Shown: in pieces, positions 28,542-37,555 of the stretch | How the letters are laid out: each line of letters starts with the position of its first letter | Position numbering within the stretch: the stretch's first letter is position 1 | Assembly (NCBI GenBank): GCA_019056595.1 | Contig: CP036163.1 | Coordinates: 1,674,001-1,738,000, forward strand | Source: Pectobacterium atrosepticum | Lineage (GTDB): Bacteria; Pseudomonadota; Gammaproteobacteria; Enterobacterales; Enterobacteriaceae | Direction of reading: 5' to 3' | Length of the DNA stretch: 64,000 nt | Notes under the pieces: model-generated | Told to the model about the DNA's origin: nothing | Seen by the model: only the letters and a program-made list of their open reading frames with translations | Database searches by the model: none | Position numbers and translations under genes: made by a program

Positions 28542-29699
28542 ATGAGCGCCGCTCTGATCCCCGACAGTAAACTGCCTTCGCTGGGCACCACCATTTTTAC
28601 CCAGATGAGCGCACTGGCCCAACAGCATCAGGCCATCAATCTATCACAAGGTTTCCCTGATTTTGACGGCCCGGATTATTTACAGCAGCGGCTGGCGTAT
28701 CACGTCAGTCAGGGCGCCAACCAATACGCGCCGATGACCGGCGTCTCGCCACTGCGTCAGGCCATTGCCGAGAAAACGGAAGCACTGTACGGCTGGCGAC
28801 CGGATGCGGATAGTGAAGTCACCGTCACGGCGGGTGCAACCGAAGCGCTGTTTGCCGCTATTGCCGCACTGGTACGCCCCGGCGACGAAGTGATTTGTTT
28901 CGATCCCAGCTATGACAGCTACGCGCCTGCCGTTACGTTGGCTGGCGGCGTACTCAAACGCATCGCCTTGCAGCCACCCGCATTTCGCGTGGATTGGTCA
29001 TCTTTTACCGACTTGCTGAGCGATCGCACTCGGTTGGTGATTCTGAACACGCCGCACAATCCGTCCGCCACCGTCTGGCAGAAAACCGATTTTGAGCAGC
29101 TATGGCAGGCGATTGCCGCGCGCAATATTTTCGTATTGAGTGATGAAGTCTACGAGCATATCTGCTTTGATAATGAAGGGCACGCCAGCGTGCTGGCACA
29201 CCCGTCGCTGCGTCAACGCGCTATCGCCGTTTCCTCGTTTGGCAAAACCTTCCACATGACCGGTTGGAAAGTCGGCTACTGCGTCGCACCAGCGGCATTG
29301 AGCGCGGAGGTCCGTAAGGTTCACCAATATCTGACGTTCTCCGTGAACACGCCCGCTCAGTTCGCTATCGCCGATATGCTGCGCGAACAACCGCAACACT
29401 GGCGCGAACTGCCCGATTTTTACCGCGCACGCCGCGATCGCTTCATCAATGCGCTGGCAGGCAGCCGTTTCGAGATTCTGCCCTGCGAAGGTACCTACTT
29501 CCTGCTGGCGGACTATCGGGCGATTTCCGATCTGGACGATGTCAGCTTCTGCCGCTGGCTGACTGAGCACGTTGGTGTCGCCGCTATCCCGCTCTCCGTC
29601 TTTTGCGCCGATCCGTTCCCACATACGTTGATTCGACTATGCTTTGCTAAACAGGAAGCAACGTTGGATGCCGCGGCGGAGCGTTTATGTCAACTTTAA
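28542..29699 (+). CDS. mtnE: Methionine/ketomethylthiobutyrate aminotransferase
   Basis: This PLP-dependent class I aminotransferase is close to E. coli YbdL and should transfer an amino group to ketomethylthiobutyrate to regenerate methionine. The 385 residues include INLSQGFPDFDGP, YAPMTGVSPLRQAI, the NTPHNPSA substrate-cofactor motif and the PLP lysine in SFGKTFHMTGWKVGY. AGGAG precedes the ATG. The 3' end overlaps yafV by 13 nt. I use mtnE because of its position in the salvage cluster; ybdL would be the E. coli name for the nearest relative. Confidence 0.88.
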   Translation: MSAALIPDSKLPSLGTTIFTQMSALAQQHQAINLSQGFPDFDGPDYLQQRLAYHVSQGANQYAPMTGVSPLRQAIAEKTEALYGWRPDADSEVTVTAGATEALFAAIAALVRPGDEVICFDPSYDSYAPAVTLAGGVLKRIALQPPAFRVDWSSFTDLLSDRTRLVILNTPHNPSATVWQKTDFEQLWQAIAARNIFVLSDEVYEHICFDNEGHASVLAHPSLRQRAIAVSSFGKTFHMTGWKVGYCVAPAALSAEVRKVHQYLTFSVNTPAQFAIADMLREQPQHWRELPDFYRARRDRFINALAGSRFEILPCEGTYFLLADYRAISDLDDVSFCRWLTEHVGVAAIPLSVFCADPFPHTLIRLCFAKQEATLDAAAERLCQL

Positions 29700-30454
29700 A
29701 GATTTCATTGCTGCAACAGCCACTCGTCTGGCGTGATGGGGAAGCGAATCTACGCCACTTCGATACGTTATTGGCGGAGATGAACGAGCGTGATGTCATT
29801 GTGTTACCGGAGATGTTCACCACCGGCTTTGCGATGGAAGCGGCCAAAGGTAGTTTGGATCAGTCGGTCGTCGAGGCGTGGTTACACCAGTGGGCGCAAA
29901 AGACCAACGCGCTGATCGGCGGTAGCGTCGCGGTGAACACGCCGAAAGGTGCAGTGAACCGTTTCCTGCTGGTCGATCCGCACGGCCACGTGTATCACTA
30001 CGATAAACGCCACCTGTTCCGCATGGCGGATGAACACCACCACTATCAGGCAGGAACGGAGCGAGTCACCCTTGAGTGGCGCGGCTGGCGCATCTGCCCG
30101 ATGATCTGCTACGACCTACGTTTCCCAGTATGGTCGCGCAATCGACAGGATTACGATCTGGCACTGTATGTCGCCAACTGGCCTGCACCGCGTGCAGCGC
30201 ACTGGCAAACACTGCTGGCCGCGCGCGCCATTGAGAATCAGGCCTACGTTGCAGGCTGCAACCGCGTTGGCACCGACGGCAACGGCCACAGCTACCGTGG
30301 CGATAGCCTGATTATTAACGCTCAAGGGGAAATTCTGGCCTCTGCCGCCCCCAACCAGCCTGCCCAACTGGACGCCGAACTGTCGCTGGAAGCACTGCAG
30401 AGCTACCGGGAATCCTTCCCCGCGTGGCGTGATGCAGATCGGTTTACGCTGTAA
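29687..30454 (+). CDS. yafV: Omega-amidase YafV (nitrilase superfamily)
   Basis: YafV hydrolyses alpha-ketoglutaramate and similar keto-amides. The 255 residues carry the nitrilase triad: glutamate in VLPEMFTTGF, lysine in YDKRHLF and cysteine in MICYDLRFP. Glutamine-dependent transamination of ketomethylthiobutyrate by MtnE yields ketoglutaramate, which this enzyme would remove, so the 13-nt overlap with mtnE makes functional sense. The E. coli relative lies near fadE. Confidence 0.92.
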   Translation: MSTLKISLLQQPLVWRDGEANLRHFDTLLAEMNERDVIVLPEMFTTGFAMEAAKGSLDQSVVEAWLHQWAQKTNALIGGSVAVNTPKGAVNRFLLVDPHGHVYHYDKRHLFRMADEHHHYQAGTERVTLEWRGWRICPMICYDLRFPVWSRNRQDYDLALYVANWPAPRAAHWQTLLAARAIENQAYVAGCNRVGTDGNGHSYRGDSLIINAQGEILASAAPNQPAQLDAELSLEALQSYRESFPAWRDADRFTL

Positions 30455-30496
30455 CAACTGCCGCCGTCGTCGGTGAGGTGATAGTTGCGGTGGGCG

Positions 30497-31759
30497 TTAC
30501 CGTGCTGATGCGTGATGAAACACCATCTGATAGAGCGCCTGTAGTGCCAGCGCCACATCCGCCGTGATAACCGATTCGTCGGGATGATGGCTGATACCGC
30601 CGCGACAGCGGACAAAAAGCATCGCCACCGGCCAGCGCTCGGCAATCGCGATGGCATCATGCCCCGCACCGCTCGGCAGCATCAGCGTTTTCCCCTGTAC
30701 CTGCGCCACCGCCTCGTTTAATGCCGACTGCAACGCGGGATCGCAGCGGGTTGCTGCAATACGATAATACTCTTCGGCGCTGAACTGGCAGCCGCGCTGG
30801 TGCGCGATAGCCTGTGCTAGCGTCAGGAGTTTTTGTAGCAACGCATCCAGTGGTGCATCCTCCGGCCCGCGAATATCCAACGTCATCTTCACTTCACCGG
30901 GGATCACGTTCGCCGCGCCAGGTAAGCATTGCAACGTGCCAAATGTAGCGACCAGATGGGGATCGCTTTCCCGCGTCACCCGTTCAGCCTGCGCCATCCA
31001 GTCGGCCGCCGCTGCCAGCGCATCCTGCCGCTGCGTCATCGGCACCGTTCCGGCATGCCCTGCCAGGCCGAGGAACGTGCAGTTGAGTCGCCGCGCCCCG
31101 TTGATTGCCGTAACCACACCTAGCGCCAGCTCCTGCTGTTCCAGACACGGCCCCTGTTCGATATGCAATTCCAGATAGGCGACGATGTCACTGACCGGGC
31201 GCGCAGCCTGTGCCACCTGTAGCGGATCCAGCCCCGCAATGGTCAATGCCTGCGCCACGCTGGTGCCTTCTGCATCCTGACATTCCAGCCAGTTTTCCGG
31301 CCAGGTGCCCGTCAAGCCTCGGCTTCCCAGCAGGGTAATGCCAAAACGCGTACCTTCCTCATCGCCGAAGCCGACGATTTCCAGCGCCACGGGCAACCGG
31401 ATTCCCTGCTGATGAAACGTGCGTACCACTTCAATCGCCGTTAATACGCCCAGCATGCCGTCGTAGCGTCCGGCATTGCGCACCGTATCCAGATGCGAGC
31501 CCAGTAGCAGCGCCGGTGCATCCGGCGTCAGCCCGTCATAACGACCACAAATATTGCCCACGCTGTCCTGCCAGACGTTCATTCCGGCTTCGCGCATCCA
31601 CTCCCCCACCTGCATATTGGCACGCAGGTGTTCCAGCGACAGGTAGACGCGAGTTAGTTGACCGGGCGTTTCGCTAATTTCAGCCAGAACATCGCAGCGC
31701 GACATAATCAGTTCAGCGGCAGCCTGTGCAGCAGGCGACGACAGTAGAGGTTCACTCAT
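30497..31759 (-). CDS. hpxK: Allantoate amidohydrolase
   Basis: HpxK is an M20-family amidase that hydrolyses allantoate, releasing ammonia and CO2 in purine catabolism. The 420 residues show metal-binding motifs GSHLDTVRNAGRYDG, VGFGDEEGTRFG and LELHIEQGPCLE, the asparagine loop INGARRLNC, LAGHAGTVPM and the C-terminal GAGHDA with SHHPDE. It is the last gene of the ABC transporter-hpxJ-hpxK operon and overlaps hpxJ by 4 nt. It is convergent with yafV. Confidence 0.93.
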   Translation of the reverse strand: MSEPLLSSPAAQAAAELIMSRCDVLAEISETPGQLTRVYLSLEHLRANMQVGEWMREAGMNVWQDSVGNICGRYDGLTPDAPALLLGSHLDTVRNAGRYDGMLGVLTAIEVVRTFHQQGIRLPVALEIVGFGDEEGTRFGITLLGSRGLTGTWPENWLECQDAEGTSVAQALTIAGLDPLQVAQAARPVSDIVAYLELHIEQGPCLEQQELALGVVTAINGARRLNCTFLGLAGHAGTVPMTQRQDALAAAADWMAQAERVTRESDPHLVATFGTLQCLPGAANVIPGEVKMTLDIRGPEDAPLDALLQKLLTLAQAIAHQRGCQFSAEEYYRIAATRCDPALQSALNEAVAQVQGKTLMLPSGAGHDAIAIAERWPVAMLFVRCRGGISHHPDESVITADVALALQALYQMVFHHASAR

Positions 31760-33000
31760 GCACGCTCCTCGTTCGCCGCATAGCTGTTCCAGGCGGCCTG
31801 CATAGCCTCGCCCTGCACGGTGCGGAAGCCAAGACGGTTCAGCACCGCCTCCAGTGCAGTTAACGTTTGCATCACGCAGTCTTTACGTGCGTTGTAACCC
31901 ATGGTGCCAATACGCCAGATTTTGCCCTGAAGCGGGCCAAACGAAGTGCCGATCTCAATAGCAAAGTCTTCCAACAGTAGCTTACGAACCTGCTCGCCGT
32001 GAACGCCGTCAGGAATCACCACGCCCAGTACGTTATTCATTTTGTGGCTAAGATCGCCAAAGGTTTCCAGCCCCATACCCTGAATCCCTGCCACCAGCGC
32101 ATTACCATGTAGCGCATGGCGGACAATGCTGCGATCCAGCCCTTCTTCGAGGATCACCCGCGCGCACTCGCGTGCAGCAAACAACATGCTTGTCGCTTCG
32201 GTATGGTGATTCAGGCGCTCCGGCCCCCAGTAATCCATCACCATGCCCAGATCGAAATAGTTGGAATAGATCATCTCGTCGTCACCGTCCTGATGCGCGT
32301 CGGTTCTGATCCCCTGCTCGACGCATTTACGGCGGCGGATCACCGCTTCCATTTGCGGACTGAGCGTGATCGGCGAACTACCAGACGGCCCGCCCAGACA
32401 CTTCTGCAATCCAGCGGAAACGGCATCCAAACCCCATTTATCGGTTTCCAGCGGATTACCGCCGAAAGACGCCGTCGCATCGGTATAGAACAGCACGCCG
32501 TGGCGGCGGCAAATCTCGCCCAGCGCCTCCAGCGGCTGCAACATGGTGGTCGACGTATCGCCCTGCACCGTCAGCAAGAGACGCGGGCGCACCGTTTTGA
32601 TCGCATCTTCGATCTGGTCAGGCGAGAACACCTCACCCCACGGCACTTCAATGGTATGAACCTCGGCACGACAGCGGCGGGCAATCTCACACAGCAAATG
32701 ACCAAAACGACCAAACACCGGTACCAACACCTTATCGCCAGGGCGGATTGCCGACAGCAGAATCGCTTCGATGCCGGCACGCGAGGTGCCGTCCACCAGC
32801 ATCGTCCAGCGGTTCTCCGTGCGGAAAAGCTGGCGATAGAGTTCCATGACCTGATTCATATAATGGGTCATCGCGGGGTCATACTGACCAACCAGTTGGC
32901 TGGCCATTGCCCGTAATACGCGCGGATCGGCGTTGATCGGCCCCGGCCCCATCAGTAAGCGATGAGGGGGGTTAATTTGCGCGTACAGTTCGCTGCTCAT
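31756..33000 (-). CDS. hpxJ: Ureidoglycine-glyoxylate aminotransferase
   Basis: HpxJ (PucG-like) is a PLP aminotransferase of the alanine-glyoxylate type that moves the amino group of ureidoglycine to a keto acid. The 414 residues contain MGPGPINADPRVL, FYTDATASFGGNP, and the PLP lysine in SAGLQKCLGGPSG. The start at 33000 (MSSELYAQ) has GGAG upstream; an in-frame start 12 codons earlier is rejected. It follows the ABC transporter ATPase by 49 bp. Confidence 0.93.
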   Translation of the reverse strand: MSSELYAQINPPHRLLMGPGPINADPRVLRAMASQLVGQYDPAMTHYMNQVMELYRQLFRTENRWTMLVDGTSRAGIEAILLSAIRPGDKVLVPVFGRFGHLLCEIARRCRAEVHTIEVPWGEVFSPDQIEDAIKTVRPRLLLTVQGDTSTTMLQPLEALGEICRRHGVLFYTDATASFGGNPLETDKWGLDAVSAGLQKCLGGPSGSSPITLSPQMEAVIRRRKCVEQGIRTDAHQDGDDEMIYSNYFDLGMVMDYWGPERLNHHTEATSMLFAARECARVILEEGLDRSIVRHALHGNALVAGIQGMGLETFGDLSHKMNNVLGVVIPDGVHGEQVRKLLLEDFAIEIGTSFGPLQGKIWRIGTMGYNARKDCVMQTLTALEAVLNRLGFRTVQGEAMQAAWNSYAANEERA

Positions 33001-33049
33001 GGTTATTGCTCCAGACTTTTGTTTCGACTTACACACTCGAAAAGCGTCA

Positions 33050-33793
33050 TTACGCTTCCGATAATCCTCGGACCGAGGCGATAAACTGTTTCAACTCGCG
33101 GGTCTGCGGGTTAGCAAACAGCGTTTTACTGTCGCCCTGCTCCCAGACTGTGCCCTGATGCATAAACACCACGCGATCGCCCACTTCACGGGCAAAATTC
33201 ATTTCATGCGTGACCAGAATCAGCGTCATGCCTTCTGCGGCAAGCTGTTCCAGCACCTTCAACACTTCGCCGACGAGTTCAGGATCGAGTGCCGATGTAA
33301 TTTCGTCACACAGCAGGACTTTTGGATTCATCGCCAATGCACGGGCAATGGCGACTCGCTGCTGCTGACCGCCCGACAGATTGCCGGGATAATAATGAAG
33401 GCGTTCGCCCAGCCCGACTTTGTTGAGCATCTGTTCGCCTAACGCCTGACACTCCGCCGCGCTTTTACCCAGCACGCGGCGCGGTGCCAGCATCACGTTT
33501 TCCAGCGCCGTCATGTGCGGGAACAGATTGAAGTTCTGGAACACCATCCCGACCGAGCGGCTGATTTCCCGCGCCTGCGAATCCCTGTCGGTGACCGTCA
33601 CCCCGCCCAGCTTGATGCTGCCGTCCTGATAACCTTCCAGACCGTTCATGCAGCGCAGTAGCGTGCTCTTACCCGAGCCGCTACGCCCGATGATCGAAAT
33701 GACCTCACCCATTTCGATATCCAGATCCACCCCTTTCAGGACATGGTTCTGACCGTAATATTTTTGAACCTGATTAATGGTGATGAGCGGCAT
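33050..33793 (-). CDS. Amino-acid-type ABC transporter ATPase (hpx cluster)
   Basis: This 247-residue ATPase belongs to the polar amino acid uptake family. Walker A is GRSGSGKST near residue 35, the Q loop is VFQNFNLFPH, the signature is LSGGQQQRVAIARAL, Walker B is VLLCDEITSALDP and the H loop is LVTHEMNFA. It overlaps the upstream permease by 20 nt. Its place before hpxJ and hpxK suggests uptake of a purine breakdown product such as allantoate; that substrate is inferred. Confidence 0.93.
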   Translation of the reverse strand: MPLITINQVQKYYGQNHVLKGVDLDIEMGEVISIIGRSGSGKSTLLRCMNGLEGYQDGSIKLGGVTVTDRDSQAREISRSVGMVFQNFNLFPHMTALENVMLAPRRVLGKSAAECQALGEQMLNKVGLGERLHYYPGNLSGGQQQRVAIARALAMNPKVLLCDEITSALDPELVGEVLKVLEQLAAEGMTLILVTHEMNFAREVGDRVVFMHQGTVWEQGDSKTLFANPQTRELKQFIASVRGLSEA

Positions 33794-34427
33794 TGAATTT
33801 CTTCTCCAGATAGCGGCTGTAGTAAGAGAGCGGATAGCACATCAGGAAATAGCCCAGCGCCACCAATCCGAACACTTTAAACGGCTGATAGGTGACGTTA
33901 TTCAACATGGTTCCCGCTTTGGTCAGTTCAATAAACCCGATGATCGACGCCAGCGCGGTGCCTTTGATCACCTGCACAGAGAACCCAACGGTAGGCGCGA
34001 TAGCGATACGCATCGCCTGCGGCGCAATCACCCGATAGAGCGTCTGACCGAAATCCAGTCCGAGACAGCGCGACGCTTCCCACTGCCCCTTCGGTAACGC
34101 TTCCACACTGCCGCACCAGATATCCACCAGAAAAGCGCTGGTAAATAGCGTCAGCGCCAATGCTGCTGCCGTCCAGGGGCTTACATCAATACCGAACAAC
34201 GCCAGCCCGAAAAACGCGAGAAACAGCTGCATCAGCAGCGGCGTGCCCTGAAATAACTCGGAATACAGATGGACAAAGCGCGTCGCCCATTTGCGCTTGG
34301 TCAGCCGCAATAGCATGAGCGGAAACGTCACCAGCGCACCGCCGATGAAGGCTGTCAGTGACAATAACAGCGTCCAACGCGCCGCCAGCAGCAGGTTGCG
34401 CACAATATCCCAGTCGGTAAATGTCAT
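33774..34427 (-). CDS. Amino-acid-type ABC transporter permease 2 (hpx cluster)
   Basis: This is a 217-residue inner-membrane permease of the HisM/GlnP type with about five membrane segments. The EAA-like loop that contacts the ATPase is EALPKGQWEASRCLGLDFGQTLYRVIAPQAM. The ATG at 34427 (MTFTDWDI) overlaps the upstream permease stop by 4 nt; an in-frame start at 34505 is rejected. It should pair with the permease at 34424-35092. Confidence 0.93.
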   Translation of the reverse strand: MTFTDWDIVRNLLLAARWTLLLSLTAFIGGALVTFPLMLLRLTKRKWATRFVHLYSELFQGTPLLMQLFLAFFGLALFGIDVSPWTAAALALTLFTSAFLVDIWCGSVEALPKGQWEASRCLGLDFGQTLYRVIAPQAMRIAIAPTVGFSVQVIKGTALASIIGFIELTKAGTMLNNVTYQPFKVFGLVALGYFLMCYPLSYYSRYLEKKFNAAHHH

Positions 34428-35092
34428 GATTGCTGACTCCCTAAGAAACGCCGACCCGCTAGCAGTAAGAGTTGCCGCATCAGAACCGATAGCACGAGGT
34501 AACACAGCGTGGTCGCCAGATACACTTCAAAGCTCAGAAACGTACGGGACTGAATCAGGTTGGCGGCAAAGGTCAGTTCCTCGTAGGAAACCTGCGACAC
34601 CACCGACGATCCCAGCATGACGATGATGCATTGGCTGACCAGCGCCGGATAAATCCGCTGAAGCGCGGGTGGCAAAATCACGCGCAGAAAAGTCTGCATC
34701 CGCGTCAGTCCCAACACACGAGCGGCTTCCCACTGACCTTTTGGCGTTACCTGAATCCCCGCACGAATAATCTCTGTGCTGTATGCGCCAAGATTAATCA
34801 ACATCGCTAACAGCGCAGCCTCCCCGGCCGTCAGCTTCCAACCCAAACTCGGCAAGCCGAAGACGATAAAGAACAGCTGAACCACAAACGGCGTATTGCG
34901 AATCAGCTCGACGTAGATCCCCCACAGCCGACTCAGCAGGGTGGGCTTGCCGCTACGCAAAGCCGCACCACAGATACCGATGGCGATGCCGCCGAGGGTT
35001 GCCATTACTGTCAGCTCAATGGTGACCCACAGCCCCGCCAGCAGCTCAGGCCAGAACGGCAACAGTGCGGAAAAATTAAGCTGATAGGTCAT
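34424..35092 (-). CDS. Amino-acid-type ABC transporter permease 1 (hpx cluster)
   Basis: This 222-residue permease has the same fold as its neighbour, with NTPFVVQLFFIVFGLP early and the ATPase-contact loop VTPKGQWEAARVLGLTRMQTFLRVILPPAL. It overlaps the next permease by 4 nt and follows the binding protein by 12 bp. Together the two permeases form the membrane channel of the transporter. Confidence 0.93.
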   Translation of the reverse strand: MTYQLNFSALLPFWPELLAGLWVTIELTVMATLGGIAIGICGAALRSGKPTLLSRLWGIYVELIRNTPFVVQLFFIVFGLPSLGWKLTAGEAALLAMLINLGAYSTEIIRAGIQVTPKGQWEAARVLGLTRMQTFLRVILPPALQRIYPALVSQCIIVMLGSSVVSQVSYEELTFAANLIQSRTFLSFEVYLATTLCYLVLSVLMRQLLLLAGRRFLGSQQS

Positions 35093-35104
35093 GGCGCGCT
35101 CCTG

Positions 35105-35911
35105 TTACGCTTTGATGCTGGCTGGCAACGGCGCTTTCAGCCATTTTTCCGACAGGCTATTGAGCGTCTCGTCTTTCAACGCCTGTTCGATCAGCGCATC
35201 GACTTTCGCTTTCAGTGCAGGTTCGTCTTTCTTCATCCCGATGTAGCACGGCGAATCCTTCAGCATAAACTTCGCGACAGGCGCTTTTGTCGGGTTCTGC
35301 TCAGCGATGGCGGCGACAACCAAGTTGCCCGTGGCGACAAATTCCACCTGCCCTGACAGATACGCCGACAGCGTGGTGTTGTTATCTTCGTAGCGCTTAA
35401 TCTGTGCGGCCTTCGGTGCCGTTTCCGTCAGGACCATATCTTCTACCGCACCGCGTGTGACGCCGATACTCTTCCCTTCCAACGCTTCTGACGAGGCTAA
35501 CGCGCTGTCTTTCGGTCCGAATACACCTAAAAAGAACGGCGCATAGGCGCGACTAAAATCGATCACTTTTTCACGCTCGGCATTTTTGCCCAGGCTGGAG
35601 ATCACCAGATCGACCTTGTTGGTTTGCAGATACGGCACGCGGTTGGCGCTGGTTACCGGAACCAGTTGCAACGTTAGTTTCATCTCTTTCGCCAGATAGC
35701 GGGCGATATCGATGTCATAGCCCTGCGGTTGCAGATCGGTGCCGACCGATCCAAACGGTGGGAAATCCTGCGGCACAGCGACACGCAGCACACCGCGCTT
35801 CTCGATATCCTGCAACTGATCGGCCATCACGCTACCGGCCTGAACCAGTAACATTGCCGCGCCCATCACCGCCAGTAACCCTTTTTTGATGCTCAGTTTA
35901 TTGATCAACAT
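35105..35911 (-). CDS. Periplasmic solute-binding protein (hpx cluster)
   Basis: This 268-residue family 3 binding protein begins with a signal peptide (charged MLINKLSIKKG, hydrophobic core to about residue 27, cut after VMA). The mature part has RGVLRVAVPQDFPPFG, the ligand-contact region GYDIDIARYLA and the hinge segment KSIGVTRGAVEDM typical of polar amino acid binding proteins. It is the first gene of the transporter operon. A purine-derived ureide is the likely ligand, by context only. Confidence 0.92.
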   Translation of the reverse strand: MLINKLSIKKGLLAVMGAAMLLVQAGSVMADQLQDIEKRGVLRVAVPQDFPPFGSVGTDLQPQGYDIDIARYLAKEMKLTLQLVPVTSANRVPYLQTNKVDLVISSLGKNAEREKVIDFSRAYAPFFLGVFGPKDSALASSEALEGKSIGVTRGAVEDMVLTETAPKAAQIKRYEDNNTTLSAYLSGQVEFVATGNLVVAAIAEQNPTKAPVAKFMLKDSPCYIGMKKDEPALKAKVDALIEQALKDETLNSLSEKWLKAPLPASIKA

Positions 35912-36519
35912 CGTCTCTGCCCCCGGTTAGTGTAATTGAAACGAAAGATTCTTTAAAAACAAATACTGAAACTATCGTTACAGATACTAAGCAAGGAGCA
36001 TGCCAGATTCCATTTACGCTTTTTGTGCTGTTGGTTATGAGAAAACACCATAAGGAGTCAGAGAGTTTTTCTAAAACATGGGATAGCTATGAATATGATT
36101 ATGGATATGCAATATCTGTGAAAAATTTCGTGCGTGATTGCAGAGAGATAATTTATGCAACTCATGCACCACGCCCGACGTAGGGCTGCTCAATCGCCGC
36201 AGCCCTACGAACCCTGGCTTTCGGCGTGAATTATGCCGCTGCGCGGTACATTCGAAACGCGTGTCATCCTGTCGAACCGCCTGTGACGCGCTCCCGACGC
36301 GGCACAGGCTTTCGCAGCGTCCATGCTGCTCATTCGGGATGCCCCACGTTTCTCATCATAATTTTTTACGCCTATGAACAGATAACAACGAGAAACAATC
36401 CACAGCGCTGCGTCACAAAAATAATCCAGAGCTATCACGCCAGAAACAAGCCATATGACAGATAAGAACACCAATTAATTCGCACCATTAAAGTGCAACA
36501 GCACCACACTAACGCACCA
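35912..36519. other. Intergenic region between the transporter operon and hpxU
   Basis: This 608-bp stretch holds the promoter region of the transporter-hpxJK operon at its left side. It also has a GC-rich block at 36170-36345 that differs from the AT-rich DNA around it and contains a 10-bp stem-loop. Short frames on both strands in the block look unlike known proteins to me. No gene is called. Confidence 0.5.
36180..36208. repeat. Hairpin at the edge of a GC-rich block
   Basis: The arms GTAGGGCTGC (36180-36189) and GCAGCCCTAC (36199-36208) form a perfect 10-bp stem with a 9-nt loop. It lies at one end of the GC-rich block and could mark a dispersed repeat. There is no T-run. Confidence 0.5.
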
Positions 36520-37362
36520 TTAGCGTTGCTCTAACTCATCCAGTTCACCATAAAGATCCGCGATCTGATGGATGCGTTGGCGTCCATCGCGCAGCATTTC
36601 ATGCAATAACGCATTGCTGATCACATTCACCAAACTCATGGCAGACGAATAGCTGTCAAACGCTGATACGCTGTCCAGCGGAACACACAGCGACCAGGTT
36701 GCCAGCGGTACCAGCGCACTGACTTGGGGTTCGCATAGCAGTAGCACGGGCACACCGCGTTTTTGCAACTGAGCCAGCAGCGGCTGAATCAGGCGTGGAC
36801 GGCGGCGAAAGGCCACCACAATCACGACATCCTGCGCGGTGAGATCGACTAGTTCTTCGGATAGCGTCTGCCCCGGTTGCGTCAGCAGCGTGACCTGTTG
36901 GCGAATCTGAAGCAGTTGTTGGCGCAGGTGCAGCGCGACCGGATAGCTGTTGCGTAGCCCAATCAAACACAGGCGCTGCGCCTGCATCAGCGCCTGAATC
37001 ACGGCACCAAACTGTACGGGGTCAATCTGGTTTATCCACTGCGTCAGGTTCGCCATTTCCTGTTTGTAATGCCGCGCCAGCAGCGTATTCCCCTGCACTG
37101 CATCACGATTATCCGCCAGCGGCATCCCGCTCTGGCGCAACGTTCTGAGCTCATCGCGCATGTCACGGTAGCTGGGGTAGCCCAGTCGTTTGAACAAGCG
37201 GCTGACGGTCGCTTTTGAAGCACCGCTCAGCCGCGCTAGCTCGGCGCTGTTGTAGCTAATCAGATCGTCAAAGTGATCGAAGATGAAATTCGCGACGCGC
37301 TGTTCCTGCGGTGAAAGCTCGCTATAGCGATCCCGTAATCGTTCATCGATTTGCATCATCAT
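36520..37362 (-). CDS. hpxU: RpiR-family transcriptional regulator HpxU
   Basis: The 280 residues have an N-terminal HTH_6 domain (ELSPQEQRVANFIFDHFDDL, then LARLSGASKATVSRLFKRLGY) and a C-terminal SIS domain (about residues 120-260) that would sense a phosphorylated or small ligand. It is divergent from hpxWXYZ across 193 bp and sits between the two halves of the cluster, so it probably controls both. Three ATG codons follow each other at the start; I keep the first. The name follows the Klebsiella cluster. Confidence 0.85.
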   Translation of the reverse strand: MMMQIDERLRDRYSELSPQEQRVANFIFDHFDDLISYNSAELARLSGASKATVSRLFKRLGYPSYRDMRDELRTLRQSGMPLADNRDAVQGNTLLARHYKQEMANLTQWINQIDPVQFGAVIQALMQAQRLCLIGLRNSYPVALHLRQQLLQIRQQVTLLTQPGQTLSEELVDLTAQDVVIVVAFRRRPRLIQPLLAQLQKRGVPVLLLCEPQVSALVPLATWSLCVPLDSVSAFDSYSSAMSLVNVISNALLHEMLRDGRQRIHQIADLYGELDELEQR

Positions 37363-37555
37363 CTCTCATCCATTGCGCGTGCTGTAACGTTTGTTTCATT
37401 GCGCAGAACATAGCACAGGATTGTCAGGATGATACAGATACACCTTCCAGCACGCATACGGACTTCCCATCGCACCGAAAAACTGGAACGCCGTTTGCTT
37501 ATAGCTAAGGTTAATAACACTCACCCTACACAATATTAAAAAAAGGAATATCGAA

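Noticed and set aside
32116..32916. Plus-strand frame of 266 codons opposite hpxJ
   Set aside because: It is antisense to a well-supported aminotransferase gene and shows no domain features.
36138..36474. Small frames on both strands in the hpxU-transporter gap
   Set aside because: They overlap each other in a GC-rich block, have no ribosome-binding site I trust and no recognisable motif.
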